In this document: positions 26,017 through 34,588 of the stretch, piece after piece
Numbering within the stretch: position 1 is the stretch's first letter
How the letters are laid out: every line of letters begins with the position of its first letter
Source: UMGS1590 sp900552455
GTDB lineage: Bacteria; Bacillota; Peptococcia; Peptococcales; Peptococcaceae
Direction of reading: 5' to 3'
Assembly: GCA_963931105.1 (NCBI GenBank)
Contig: OZ007004.1
Coordinates: 1,488,001 to 1,552,000 of the forward strand
Length of the DNA stretch: 64,000 bases
Position numbers and translations under genes: made by a program
Notes under the pieces: model-generated
The model's database searches: none
Told to the model about the DNA's origin: nothing
Seen by the model: the letters and a program-made list of their open reading frames with translations, nothing else

Positions 26017-27456
26017 GTGAATCAGGATCGAATGCCAATCTTGGACGCGCTGGAGGATTTTAAGAGTCAGCGCATCGTTCCCTTTGATGTACCTGGTCAC
26101 AAGCGCGGCAAAGGCAACAAAGAACTCGCTGCTTTCCTTGGAGAGGCCTGCGTTTCCATCGATGTCAACTCGATGAAATGCCTGGACAATCTCTGCCATC
26201 CAGTCAGCGTGATCCGCGAAGCCGAGATGCTTGCCGCCGATGCTTTTGAAGCTCAGGCGGCTTTTTTGATGGTGGGCGGCACGACATCTGCTGTGCAGGC
26301 GATGATCCTATCGGTCGTCTCGCCTGGGGACCAGATCATTTTGCCGCGCAATGTACACCGCAGCGTCATCGATGCGCTTGTGCTCGTTGATGCGGAGCCG
26401 ATCTACATCAATCCACAGCTGAACCAGCGCCTGGGGATCTCCCTCGGCATGGAGATCGAGGATGTGAAAAAAACGATCGAGGCGCATCCAAATGCGAAGG
26501 CGGTGCTTGTCAACAATCCAACGTACTACGGCATCTGCTCCAATCTGGAGGCGATCGTCGAGATCGCCCACGCCCATGGTATGAAGGTGCTCGCTGACGA
26601 GGCCCACGGCACGCATTTCTATTTTGGCGATGGTCTGCCAAAGGCGGCGATGCACGTCGGTGCAGATATGGCGGCGGTGAGCATGCACAAGAGCGGCGGC
26701 TCGCTGACGCAAAGCTCGATCTTGCTTCTGGGGCCAAATATGAATGCGGACTATGTGCGCCAGATCATCAATCTGACGCAGACGACGAGCGGCTCCTATC
26801 TGCTCTTGTCGAGTCTGGATATTTCCCGCCGCAATCTGGCGCTGCGTGGACACGAGACGTTTGCCCGCGTGCTCGATATGGCGGAATATGCGCGCCGGGA
26901 GATCAACGCCATTGGTGATTACTGGGCGTATGGCTACGATTTGATCGATGGCGACAGTGTGTTCGACTTTGACCGCACGAAGCTTTCTGTCAATACGTTG
27001 GCCCTTGGTCTTGCTGGCATTGAGGTGTATGACCTTCTGCGCGATGAATACGACATCCAGGTGGAGCTCGGTGATCTTGGCAATTTCCTGGCGTATATTT
27101 CCATCGGCGATCGCCCTGCAGATATTGAGCGCCTGATCGGCGCACTACAGGAAATCCGTCGCCGTTTCAAAAAGCCTGCTGTTAATATGTTTGAGCAGGA
27201 ATACATCAATCCGATCGTCAAGATGACGCCGCACCGCGCGTTTTACGCGCCGAAGAAATCTCTGGTGCTGGAGAAATGCGTCGGTCATATCTGCGCCGAA
27301 TTTGTCATGATCTATCCGCCGGGCATTCCGATCCTCTCGCCAGGTGAGCTTGTCACCAAGGAGATCGTGGAATACATCCGCTACGCCAAGCAAAAAGGCT
27401 GCAGCATGCTCGGGCCGGAAGACATGGGTGTCAACAGGCTCAACGTCATCGACTAA
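26017..27456 (+). CDS. speA: Arginine/ornithine/lysine decarboxylase, PLP fold-I
   Basis: A 479-residue PLP enzyme of the Orn/Lys/Arg decarboxylase (bacterial fold-I, SpeA/CadA-like) family. Visible are PFDVPGHKRGKGN at the N-terminus, FLMVGGTTSAVQAMI, LVNNPTYYGICSNL, LADEAHGTHFYFGD and the PLP lysine in SMHKSGGSLTQSS near residue 230. The start is GTG at 26017 with AAGGAGG 8 bases upstream. Agmatinase (speB) later in the operon implies arginine as substrate and agmatine as product; substrate choice in this family is otherwise hard to read. Confidence 0.9.
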   Translation: MNQDRMPILDALEDFKSQRIVPFDVPGHKRGKGNKELAAFLGEACVSIDVNSMKCLDNLCHPVSVIREAEMLAADAFEAQAAFLMVGGTTSAVQAMILSVVSPGDQIILPRNVHRSVIDALVLVDAEPIYINPQLNQRLGISLGMEIEDVKKTIEAHPNAKAVLVNNPTYYGICSNLEAIVEIAHAHGMKVLADEAHGTHFYFGDGLPKAAMHVGADMAAVSMHKSGGSLTQSSILLLGPNMNADYVRQIINLTQTTSGSYLLLSSLDISRRNLALRGHETFARVLDMAEYARREINAIGDYWAYGYDLIDGDSVFDFDRTKLSVNTLALGLAGIEVYDLLRDEYDIQVELGDLGNFLAYISIGDRPADIERLIGALQEIRRRFKKPAVNMFEQEYINPIVKMTPHRAFYAPKKSLVLEKCVGHICAEFVMIYPPGIPILSPGELVTKEIVEYIRYAKQKGCSMLGPEDMGVNRLNVID

Positions 27457-27467
27457 GGAGGTACACA

Positions 27468-28337
27468 ATGGAACTTTGGTATACAGAACCCCATTCCAAG
27501 GATGTTAAATTCTCCATCAAATTTGACCGCCAGCTCTACACGGAGCAAAGCGATTTTCAGCGCATCGATGTGTTCGAGAGCGAGGAATTTGGCCGCTTTC
27601 TCACGCTGGACGGGATCATGATGCTCACCGAAAAGGATGAGTTCATCTACCACGAAATGATCGTGCATGTGCCAATGGCTGTGCATCCAAACGTGCGCAA
27701 GGTGCTCGTTATCGGCGCCGGCGATGGTGGCTGTCTGCGCGAGCTCACGCGTTATCCGGAGATCGAGCACATCGATGTTGTCGAGATCGACGAGCGCGTC
27801 ATCGCTGTCTGTCGCGAATGGCTGCCGCAGACGGCCTGTGGCTTTGACGACCCGCGCGTGCACATTCACATTGCCGACGGCCTCAAGTATGTGCGCAAAT
27901 GTGTCGATGAGTACGATCTGATCATCGTCGATTCCACTGATCCGTTCGGTCCCGGCGAAGGGCTGTTCACGAAAGAATTTTACGGCAACTGCTTCAAGGC
28001 GCTGCACGCCGACGGCATCATGGTCAATCAGCATGAAAGCCCGTTTTACAAAGAAGATGCCCGCGCCATGCAGCGTGCGCACAAGCGCATTGTTGACAGT
28101 TTTGCGCTTTCCCGCGTCTATCAGGCGCACATTCCAACCTATCCATCCGGACACTGGCTCTTCGGCTTTGCCTCGAAAAAATACCATCCTGTCAAGGATA
28201 TGGATGCAGCGCGCTGGAATGCGCGCGGACTTGTCACCCGCTACTATAACACCAATCTGCACCATGGCAGCTTCTATCTGCCAAACTATGTGCAGGATCT
28301 GCTCATGAACGTAGAGCCGGAGGAAGACGACGAATGA
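27468..28337 (+). CDS. speE: Spermidine synthase (polyamine aminopropyltransferase)
   Basis: A 289-residue aminopropyltransferase. The decarboxylated-AdoMet site is VLVIGAGDGGCLRELTRYP, followed by VEIDERV; the catalytic region is IVDSTDPFGPGEGLFTKEFY. It transfers the aminopropyl group from dcAdoMet (made by SpeD) to putrescine to give spermidine. AAGGAGG lies 7 bases before the ATG. The stop overlaps the speB start by 4 bases (ATGA). Cytoplasmic. Confidence 0.96.
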   Translation: MELWYTEPHSKDVKFSIKFDRQLYTEQSDFQRIDVFESEEFGRFLTLDGIMMLTEKDEFIYHEMIVHVPMAVHPNVRKVLVIGAGDGGCLRELTRYPEIEHIDVVEIDERVIAVCREWLPQTACGFDDPRVHIHIADGLKYVRKCVDEYDLIIVDSTDPFGPGEGLFTKEFYGNCFKALHADGIMVNQHESPFYKEDARAMQRAHKRIVDSFALSRVYQAHIPTYPSGHWLFGFASKKYHPVKDMDAARWNARGLVTRYYNTNLHHGSFYLPNYVQDLLMNVEPEEDDE

Positions 28338-29185
28338 ATCCAAATATCATGAACTTTATCGCTGCGGAAGCAGATTTTGACGAAGCCCGCGCTGTGATCT
28401 TCGGTGCGCCATTCGACGGGACGACGTCGTTTCGTCCGGGCACGCGCTTTGGTCCTGGCGCCATTCGCGCGGAAAGTGACGGCATCGAGACCTACAGCCC
28501 ATATCAGAACAAGGACCTCGAAGACATCGCCGTGTTCGACAGTGGCGATCTGCTGCTGCCATTTGGCAACACCGAGGCTGTGCTCGAAGAGATCTGCGCG
28601 CGTACCGCTGAGATCCTGGAGGCTGGAAAGATGCCAGTCATGCTCGGCGGCGAACATCTGGTCACGCTCGGTGCTGTGCGTGCCATGGTGCAGAAATATC
28701 CTGAGCTGCACATCATCCATTTCGACGCACACACCGATCTGCGCGATGACTACCTCGGCGAGCGTTTGTCCCACGCCACCGTCATCCGCCGTTGCCACGA
28801 TCTGTTGGGCGATGGGCGCATCCACCAGTTTGGCATTCGCTCAGGCGAGCGCGCTGAGTGGGATTTTGCCTTTGCGCACACAGATTTTCATCCGTTCAAT
28901 GTCAAGGACGTGCTCGATGTCGTGCTGGCGCTCGGCAGCGACGTGCCTGTCTATGTCACGCTCGATCTCGATGTGCTCGATCCATCGCTTTTCTGCGGCA
29001 CCGGCACGCCAGAGGCTGGCGGCGTTTTCTTCCAGGATCTGGAGGAAGCCCTGCTTGCGCTGGAAGCGCTTAACGTCGTTGGCTTCGACATGAACGAGCT
29101 CTCGCCGCATTATGACGCCTCCGGCGTCTCTACTGCTGTTGCTTGCAAGGTATTGCGCGAAATGCTGCTTGCCTATGTTAAATAA
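28334..29185 (+). CDS. speB: Agmatinase
   Basis: A 283-residue ureohydrolase with all Mn-ligand motifs: GGEHLVTLG (His), IHFDAHTDLRDDY (Asp-x-His-x-Asp), LDLDVLDPSLF (Asp-x-Asp). The N-terminal GAPFDGTTSFRPGTRFGP is typical of agmatinase. It converts agmatine to putrescine plus urea, linking the decarboxylase to both spermidine routes. Overlaps speE by 4 bases. Arginase or guanidinobutyrase are less likely given the context. Confidence 0.94.
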   Translation: MNPNIMNFIAAEADFDEARAVIFGAPFDGTTSFRPGTRFGPGAIRAESDGIETYSPYQNKDLEDIAVFDSGDLLLPFGNTEAVLEEICARTAEILEAGKMPVMLGGEHLVTLGAVRAMVQKYPELHIIHFDAHTDLRDDYLGERLSHATVIRRCHDLLGDGRIHQFGIRSGERAEWDFAFAHTDFHPFNVKDVLDVVLALGSDVPVYVTLDLDVLDPSLFCGTGTPEAGGVFFQDLEEALLALEALNVVGFDMNELSPHYDASGVSTAVACKVLREMLLAYVK

Positions 29186-29227
29186 AATCACTCATCCATC
29201 GCATAATTTTTAAGGAGGGACTTTCAA

Positions 29228-30427
29228 TTGGGAAAAGCTTTAGTAATTGGTTGTGGTGGTGTCGCTTCTGTAGCGATCCACAAAATGTGCCAGAACAGTG
29301 AAGTATTTGAAGAAGTCATGATCGCGAGCCGCACAAAGAGCAAGTGCGACGAACTCGCAGCAAAACTCGCCGGCGGGAAAACAAAACTCCACACCGCGCA
29401 GCTCGACGCTGACAAGACCGAAGACATCATCGCGCTGATCGAACAGTTCAAGCCAGATGTTGTTGTCAACCTCGCTCTGCCATATCAGGATCTCACCATC
29501 ATGGATGCCTGCCTGGCAACCAAGACCGACTACGTTGACACCGCAAACTACGAACCAGAAGACACCGCCAAGTTTGAATACAAATGGCAGTGGGCGTATC
29601 GCGAACGCTTCGAAGAAGCTGGCATCACCGCGCTCCTCGGCAGCGGATTTGACCCAGGGGTCACCAGCGTTTTCGCAGCGTATGCGCTGAAGCACGAATT
29701 CGACGAGATCAACTACATCGACATTCTCGACTGCAATGGCGGCGACCACGGCTATCCATTTGCGACCAACTTCAACCCTGAGATCAACATCCGCGAAGTG
29801 TCTGCCAAGGGCAGCTACTGGGAAGACGGCCACTGGGTTGAGACCGAACCAATGGAGATCAAGCGCGTCTACGATTTCCCGCAGGTGGGCAAGAAGGATA
29901 TGTACCTCCTGCACCACGAAGAGATCGAATCCCTCGCGCTCAATATCCCTGGCATCAAACGCATCCGTTTCTTTATGACCTTCGGCGAAAGCTATCTCAC
30001 CCATCTGCGCTGCCTGGAAAACGTCGGCATGACCTCCATCGAGCCGATCGAATTTGAAGGCAAGCAGATCGTTCCACTGCAGTTCCTCAAAGCCGTTCTG
30101 CCAGATCCTGCCAGCCTCGGCCCACGCACCGTCGGCAAGACCAACATCGGCTGCATTTTCCGCGGCAAAAAAGATGGCAAGGATAAAACCTATCAGCTCT
30201 ACAACGTCTGCGACCATCAGGAATGCTACAAAGAAGTTGGCAGCCAGGCTGTCAGCTACACCACCGGCGTTCCAGCGATGATCGGCGCCATGCTCTTGAT
30301 GACCGGCGTCTGGAAAGGTCCTGGCGTTAAGAACATCGAAGAATTCGATTCGGATCCATTCATGGAAGCCCTGAACAAGTGGGGCCTGCCTTGGATCGAA
30401 GAACGTAATCCGGTGCTCGTCGACTGA
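29228..30427 (+). CDS. Carboxynorspermidine/carboxyspermidine synthase (dehydrogenase)
   Basis: A 399-residue saccharopine-dehydrogenase-fold enzyme: nucleotide loop ALVIGCGGVASVAIHKM, then SRTKSKCDELAAKL, NLALPYQDLTIMDACL and GSGFDPGVTSVFAAYAL. It should reductively condense aspartate semialdehyde with putrescine (or diaminopropane) using NADPH. The start is TTG at 29228 with AAGGAGG 9 bases upstream. The stop overlaps the nspC start by one base, making the functional pair explicit. Codon use is more biased than in neighbours, close to that of the fix genes. Confidence 0.92.
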   Translation: MGKALVIGCGGVASVAIHKMCQNSEVFEEVMIASRTKSKCDELAAKLAGGKTKLHTAQLDADKTEDIIALIEQFKPDVVVNLALPYQDLTIMDACLATKTDYVDTANYEPEDTAKFEYKWQWAYRERFEEAGITALLGSGFDPGVTSVFAAYALKHEFDEINYIDILDCNGGDHGYPFATNFNPEINIREVSAKGSYWEDGHWVETEPMEIKRVYDFPQVGKKDMYLLHHEEIESLALNIPGIKRIRFFMTFGESYLTHLRCLENVGMTSIEPIEFEGKQIVPLQFLKAVLPDPASLGPRTVGKTNIGCIFRGKKDGKDKTYQLYNVCDHQECYKEVGSQAVSYTTGVPAMIGAMLLMTGVWKGPGVKNIEEFDSDPFMEALNKWGLPWIEERNPVLVD

Positions 30428-31560
30428 TGAAGAACTGGCCAGTATTACAGGGGGTGCAAACCCCCTATTTTGTTGTTGATGAAGAAATTTTAGATACGAA
30501 CCTGCAGATCCTGAAATACGTCATGGATGAAAGCGGCGCCAAGATCCTCCTCGCTCAGAAAGCGTTCAGCGTCTATCAGTGCTATCCGCAGATCCGTGAG
30601 GTTCTCTGCGGCTCTACAGCCAGCGGACTTTTTGAAGCGCGCCTCGGCCATGAGGAGATGGGCGGCGAGACCCATGTTTTCTGTCCGGCGTATCAGGATC
30701 GGTGGTTCGACGAGCTTTTGGACTATGCCGACGACATCGTGTTCAACAGCCTCACCCAGTGGGATCATTTCAAGGAGCGCGTCCTTGCAGCAGGAAAAAG
30801 CGCAGGACTGCGCATCAATCCGATGCATTCTACCCAGGACCACGCCATCTACGATCCCTGCGTGGAAGGAAGCCGCTTCGGCATTCTCGCTGACGCGCTG
30901 CATGCTGCAGATCTCACAGGCATCGATGGACTGCATTTCCATACCCTCTGCGAACAGAACGCAGACGCCCTCGTGGAAACGCTGGAAGTCGTCGAGCGCG
31001 ATTTCGGCGATCTTCTGCACCAGATGAAATGGCTCAATCTCGGCGGTGGTCACCACATCACGCGCATCGATTACGACATCGATACATTGATCGCTACCGT
31101 GCGCCGGTTGCGCGAAACCTACGGCGTCGACGTTTATCTCGAACCAGGCGAAGCCGTTGTCTTGAACGCCGGATATCTTGTGACGTCTGTCGTCGATCTT
31201 GTGCATAATGGCATGGATATCGCCATTCTTGACACTTCAGCTGCCTGCCATATGCCAGATGTCATCGAAATGCCCTATCGCCCACCGCTGGAAAATGCCG
31301 GCGAGCCAGACGAATTCGCCCACACCTATCGCCTTGGTGGACCAACCTGCCTGGCTGGTGATGTCATCGGAGATTATTCCTTCGACAAGCCACTCGCTGT
31401 CGGCGATACGCTCGTTTTTGACGACATGGCCCTCTACACCATGGTCAAGACCAATACCTTCAACGGCATGCCACTGCCAGCCATCTATCGCGGCTGTGCT
31501 CAGACAGGCTATCAACTCGTGCGAGAATTTGGCTACGAGGATTTCAAGAGAAGGCTGTAA
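30427..31560 (+). CDS. nspC: Carboxynorspermidine/carboxyspermidine decarboxylase
   Basis: A 377-residue PLP enzyme of the alanine-racemase fold. The PLP lysine is in LLAQKAFSVYQCYP near residue 43; further conserved segments are CGSTASGLFEARLG, LRINPMHSTQDHAIYDPC, GLHFHTLCEQNADAL, LNLGGGHHITR and GGPTCLAGDVIGDY. It decarboxylates carboxyspermidine or carboxynorspermidine made by the preceding dehydrogenase. Last gene of the polyamine operon; a terminator follows. Confidence 0.95.
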   Translation: MKNWPVLQGVQTPYFVVDEEILDTNLQILKYVMDESGAKILLAQKAFSVYQCYPQIREVLCGSTASGLFEARLGHEEMGGETHVFCPAYQDRWFDELLDYADDIVFNSLTQWDHFKERVLAAGKSAGLRINPMHSTQDHAIYDPCVEGSRFGILADALHAADLTGIDGLHFHTLCEQNADALVETLEVVERDFGDLLHQMKWLNLGGGHHITRIDYDIDTLIATVRRLRETYGVDVYLEPGEAVVLNAGYLVTSVVDLVHNGMDIAILDTSAACHMPDVIEMPYRPPLENAGEPDEFAHTYRLGGPTCLAGDVIGDYSFDKPLAVGDTLVFDDMALYTMVKTNTFNGMPLPAIYRGCAQTGYQLVREFGYEDFKRRL

Positions 31561-31572
31561 ATAAATCTTTGC

Positions 31573-31604
31573 ATACACGTCTTGCATGAGGCGTGTATTT
31601 TTTG
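31573..31604 (+). terminator. Intrinsic terminator of the polyamine operon
   Basis: ATACACG ... CGTGTAT followed by a TTTTTT run; it abuts the -35 of the next gene. Confidence 0.75.
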
Positions 31605-31633
31605 TTGACAGTATGTCACAAATGCGGAACAAT
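31605..31633 (+). promoter_or_regulatory. Promoter of the LysR regulator gene
   Basis: Perfect TTGACA at 31605-31610, a 17-base spacer and a weak -10 AACAAT at 31628-31633. Confidence 0.45.
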
Positions 31634-31664
31634 AGAGGAAACATCAGGAAAGGTTGCGAGCGTT

Positions 31665-32564
31665 ATGTACAATCCTCAGCTTGAAACATTTATTGTAGTT
31701 GCTGAAGTAGGTAGCTTCAATAAAGCCGCAGAAAAACTTTTTATCTCGCCGCCAGCGGTGATTAAGCAGATCAATGCGCTGGAGCGCGATCTGGACGTAC
31801 AGCTTTTCCGCCGCACTCATCGCGGTTTGATTCTGACGGCGGCGGGGCATTCTATGCTCCAGGATGCGCGCTATGTGATCCAGTATTGCAAGGATTCGGT
31901 GACGCGGGCAAAAAACGCCATGCAGGAGAGCGAAGAAGTCATTCGTATTGGCACCTCGCCGATGACGCCAGCGCAAGTGTTGGTGGATCTCTGGCCGCGC
32001 TTGCAGGAATATTGCCCGAATATCAAGTTCCAGCTCGTGCCGTTTGACAACACGCCGGAAAACGCGCGGGAGATTCTTGGAAATCTTGGGCAGAACATCG
32101 ATGTTGTGCCGGGAATCTTTGATGCCACCATGCTTCATCTGCGTCAGTGCGCCGGCACCGTGATTTCGCGCGAACCGATCTGTGTGGCTGTCTCCGTGCA
32201 TCACCGATTGGCGCAGAAGGAGCGGCTGGACATCCGTGACCTTTACGGCGAACAGCTCATGCTGATGCGCCGTGGCTGGAGCTATTATGTGGATATGCTG
32301 CGCGATGATGTCTGGAAAAACCATCCTGAGATTGAGATCGTTGACTTTGATTTTTACGATACCGCCGTTTTTAACCAGTGCGAGAACAATGATTGTGTGC
32401 TCATGGCTGTAGAAAACTGGCGCTACGTGCACCCACTTCTGAAAATTATGCCGGTGGATTGGGCGTACACTATTCCTTTCGGTCTTCTGCATGCTCCAGA
32501 ACCGACATCAGTGGTGCAGCAATTTTTGGCGGCAATGCAGCGTGCGACAAAAGAACGAGCGTAA
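31665..32564 (+). CDS. LysR-family transcriptional regulator
   Basis: A 299-residue LTTR with the N-terminal winged helix MYNPQLETFIVVAEVGSFNK, AAEKLFISPPAVIKQINALE and LFRRTHRGLILTAAG, then a periplasmic-binding-like effector domain from about residue 90. AGGAAAGG precedes the ATG at 31665; in-frame codons further upstream overlap the promoter and are rejected. It is encoded just before an iron alcohol dehydrogenase and the redox gene island, which it may regulate. Effector unknown. Confidence 0.93.
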   Translation: MYNPQLETFIVVAEVGSFNKAAEKLFISPPAVIKQINALERDLDVQLFRRTHRGLILTAAGHSMLQDARYVIQYCKDSVTRAKNAMQESEEVIRIGTSPMTPAQVLVDLWPRLQEYCPNIKFQLVPFDNTPENAREILGNLGQNIDVVPGIFDATMLHLRQCAGTVISREPICVAVSVHHRLAQKERLDIRDLYGEQLMLMRRGWSYYVDMLRDDVWKNHPEIEIVDFDFYDTAVFNQCENNDCVLMAVENWRYVHPLLKIMPVDWAYTIPFGLLHAPEPTSVVQQFLAAMQRATKERA

Positions 32565-32590
32565 ACCAATAGGTACATAGTGAGTAACAG

Positions 32591-32622
32591 ATCGAGACTT
32601 CTGTAGAGGTCTCGATTTTTTT
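32591..32622 (+). terminator. Intrinsic terminator after the LysR gene
   Basis: ATCGAGAC, a 10-base loop, GTCTCGAT and TTTTTT. Confidence 0.8.
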
Positions 32623-32716
32623 ATACTGTGAGTAAGAAAGGAAAGGCAAGTCCGTAGCAGGAATACCACGCAGACGTGTTTAGAATGATACAGGATAATC
32701 AGAAAGGATGACTATT

Positions 32717-33889
32717 ATGAACAACTTTATTTTTCAAAACGCCACAAAAGTGTATTTTGGAAAAGGTGTCGCCAAAGAATATCTGAAAGATCGCACCGCC
32801 AGTGCGCAGACGATTCTTCTGGCTTACGGCGGTGGCTCCATCAAACGTAACGGCATCTATGACGAGATCACTGGAATTTTCAATGATGCTGGCAAGACCA
32901 TCGTAGAATTTTCCGGCATCATGGCCAACCCAACCTACGCCAAGGTGCAGGAAGGCGCCAAACTTGCTCGGGAAAACAACGTCGACATGATCCTCGCTGT
33001 GGGCGGCGGCTCGGTGATGGATTGCTGCAAAGCGGTCAGCCTGCAAGCTGTCTACGATGGCGATATTTGGAACGATTTTTGGGCCAAGCCAGGTGTCTTC
33101 GAGGTGCAGCCGCTGCCGCTCGGCGTCATCGTCACCGTCACTGGCACCGGTAGCGAATGCAACGGCGGCGCCGTGATCACAAACGAAGCGCTGAAGGTCA
33201 AGACCGGCCGTGATTATCCAGAACTGAATCCACGCTTTGCGCTCTTGGATCCAACCTACACTTACAGCGTGCCAAAACGCCAGATGGTGGGCGGTGGTTT
33301 CGATATTCTCTCTCATATCATGGAGACCTATTTCAGCGCACCAAACGAAGACAACGTTTCTGACGATATCATGGAAGCGCTGATGAAAGGCGTGATCCGC
33401 GATCTGCGTGCAGCCATCAAGGATCCGAAGGATTACACGGCCCGTTCCAATCTCATGTGGGAAGCGACAATGGGCGAAAATCGTGTGATCAAGATGGGCA
33501 AACAATGCGATTTCCAGTGCCACAACATGGAGCACCAGCTTGGCGCATTCACAGACTGCAACCATGGCGCAGGGCTCGCTGTACTGCATCCGGTCTATTA
33601 TCGCATGATTTACAAAGACGGACTCAGTAAGTTTGTGCGTTTCGCTAAGAACGTCTGGGGTATCTCGCGCGGTGAGAGGACTGATGAAGAACTGGCCTTG
33701 GCGGGGATCGATGCGCTTGCTGATTTCATCAAGGAGATTGGTCTGCCTACAAGTTTTAAAGAATTGGGCCTTGCGCTCGATGCTGAAACCCTGCGCACCA
33801 TCGCCGATTCCTGCGGGCTCTCCGCCGGCAGCTACAAAAAATTGACGCACGACGATGTGTACGACATTTTTTGCCTGTGTAACAAATAA
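32717..33889 (+). CDS. Iron-containing alcohol dehydrogenase (BdhA/YqhD-like)
   Basis: A 390-residue group III alcohol dehydrogenase. The NAD(P)H-binding GGGS appears in LAVGGGSVMDCCKAV, and TGTGSECNGGAVITN is typical of butanol dehydrogenases. The iron ligands lie in the region FDILSHIMETYF and CHNMEHQLGAFTDCNHGAGLAVLHP. It reduces aldehydes to alcohols with NAD(P)H in the cytoplasm. AAAGGA supports the ATG at 32717 over one at 32708. It lies between the LysR gene and the exported flavodoxins. Confidence 0.94.
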   Translation: MNNFIFQNATKVYFGKGVAKEYLKDRTASAQTILLAYGGGSIKRNGIYDEITGIFNDAGKTIVEFSGIMANPTYAKVQEGAKLARENNVDMILAVGGGSVMDCCKAVSLQAVYDGDIWNDFWAKPGVFEVQPLPLGVIVTVTGTGSECNGGAVITNEALKVKTGRDYPELNPRFALLDPTYTYSVPKRQMVGGGFDILSHIMETYFSAPNEDNVSDDIMEALMKGVIRDLRAAIKDPKDYTARSNLMWEATMGENRVIKMGKQCDFQCHNMEHQLGAFTDCNHGAGLAVLHPVYYRMIYKDGLSKFVRFAKNVWGISRGERTDEELALAGIDALADFIKEIGLPTSFKELGLALDAETLRTIADSCGLSAGSYKKLTHDDVYDIFCLCNK

Positions 33890-33916
33890 TGTGATCTTTG
33901 AAAGGAATAAGTCTCA

Positions 33917-34564
33917 ATGAAAAAATTAGCAACCGTTGTTTTATCGTGTCTGTTGATGTTTTGCCTTGTCGCCTGCTCTAGCGGAGGGAGCGGTTCAACT
34001 TCCAGCGCTGATACATCCAGCAGCTCAGTATCTTCTGCCAGCGACGAAACCAGCGCAACCACCGAAGAATCATCAACAGACCTCGGAAATGTGCTCGTTG
34101 TATACTATTCTGCGACCGGAAACACAGAGCGTGTGGCAAATTCAATTGCAGAGGCAACCGGCGGCGATCTCTTTGAAATCGAGCCAACCGAGCCTTATAC
34201 CGATGACGATCTGAACTGGAACGACGAATCGAGTCGAGTCAGCCGTGAATACGAAGACGAATCCTTGCGCGATGTGCCGCTGGTGAATACCACAGTGGAT
34301 GGCTGGGACGATTACGACACCGTATTCATTGGCTATCCGATCTGGTGGGGCATTGCCGCCTGGCCGGTGGACGGTTTCGTCGAAGCCAACGATTTTTCCG
34401 ATAAAACAGTGATCCCATTTGCCACCTCCGCAAGTTCCGGCATGGGACAGAGCGGCGAATTACTCGCAGACCTCGCGGGTACCGGCGATTGGCAGGATGG
34501 TATGCGATTCTCCAGCGGCGCTGGTGATGATGAGGTGCAGGAATGGGTCGAAACGCTTGCGTGA
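33917..34564 (+). CDS. Exported flavodoxin-domain lipoprotein
   Basis: A 215-residue protein with a lipoprotein signal peptide (lipobox LVAC, Cys20), a Ser/Thr-rich linker to about residue 60, and a flavodoxin domain. The FMN phosphate loop is VVYYSATGNTERVA, and the aromatic GYPIWWGIAAWPVDGF segment and SASSGMGQSGELLADL close the flavin site. Flavodoxins are normally cytoplasmic; this one should sit on the outer face of the membrane. The next gene encodes a related domain, sharing the same GYPIWWGIAAWPVDGFVEAN sequence. Likely an extracytoplasmic electron carrier or reductase. Confidence 0.9.
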   Translation: MKKLATVVLSCLLMFCLVACSSGGSGSTSSADTSSSSVSSASDETSATTEESSTDLGNVLVVYYSATGNTERVANSIAEATGGDLFEIEPTEPYTDDDLNWNDESSRVSREYEDESLRDVPLVNTTVDGWDDYDTVFIGYPIWWGIAAWPVDGFVEANDFSDKTVIPFATSASSGMGQSGELLADLAGTGDWQDGMRFSSGAGDDEVQEWVETLA

Positions 34565-34588
34565 TCGATCGTGAGAGGATGATAAGTC

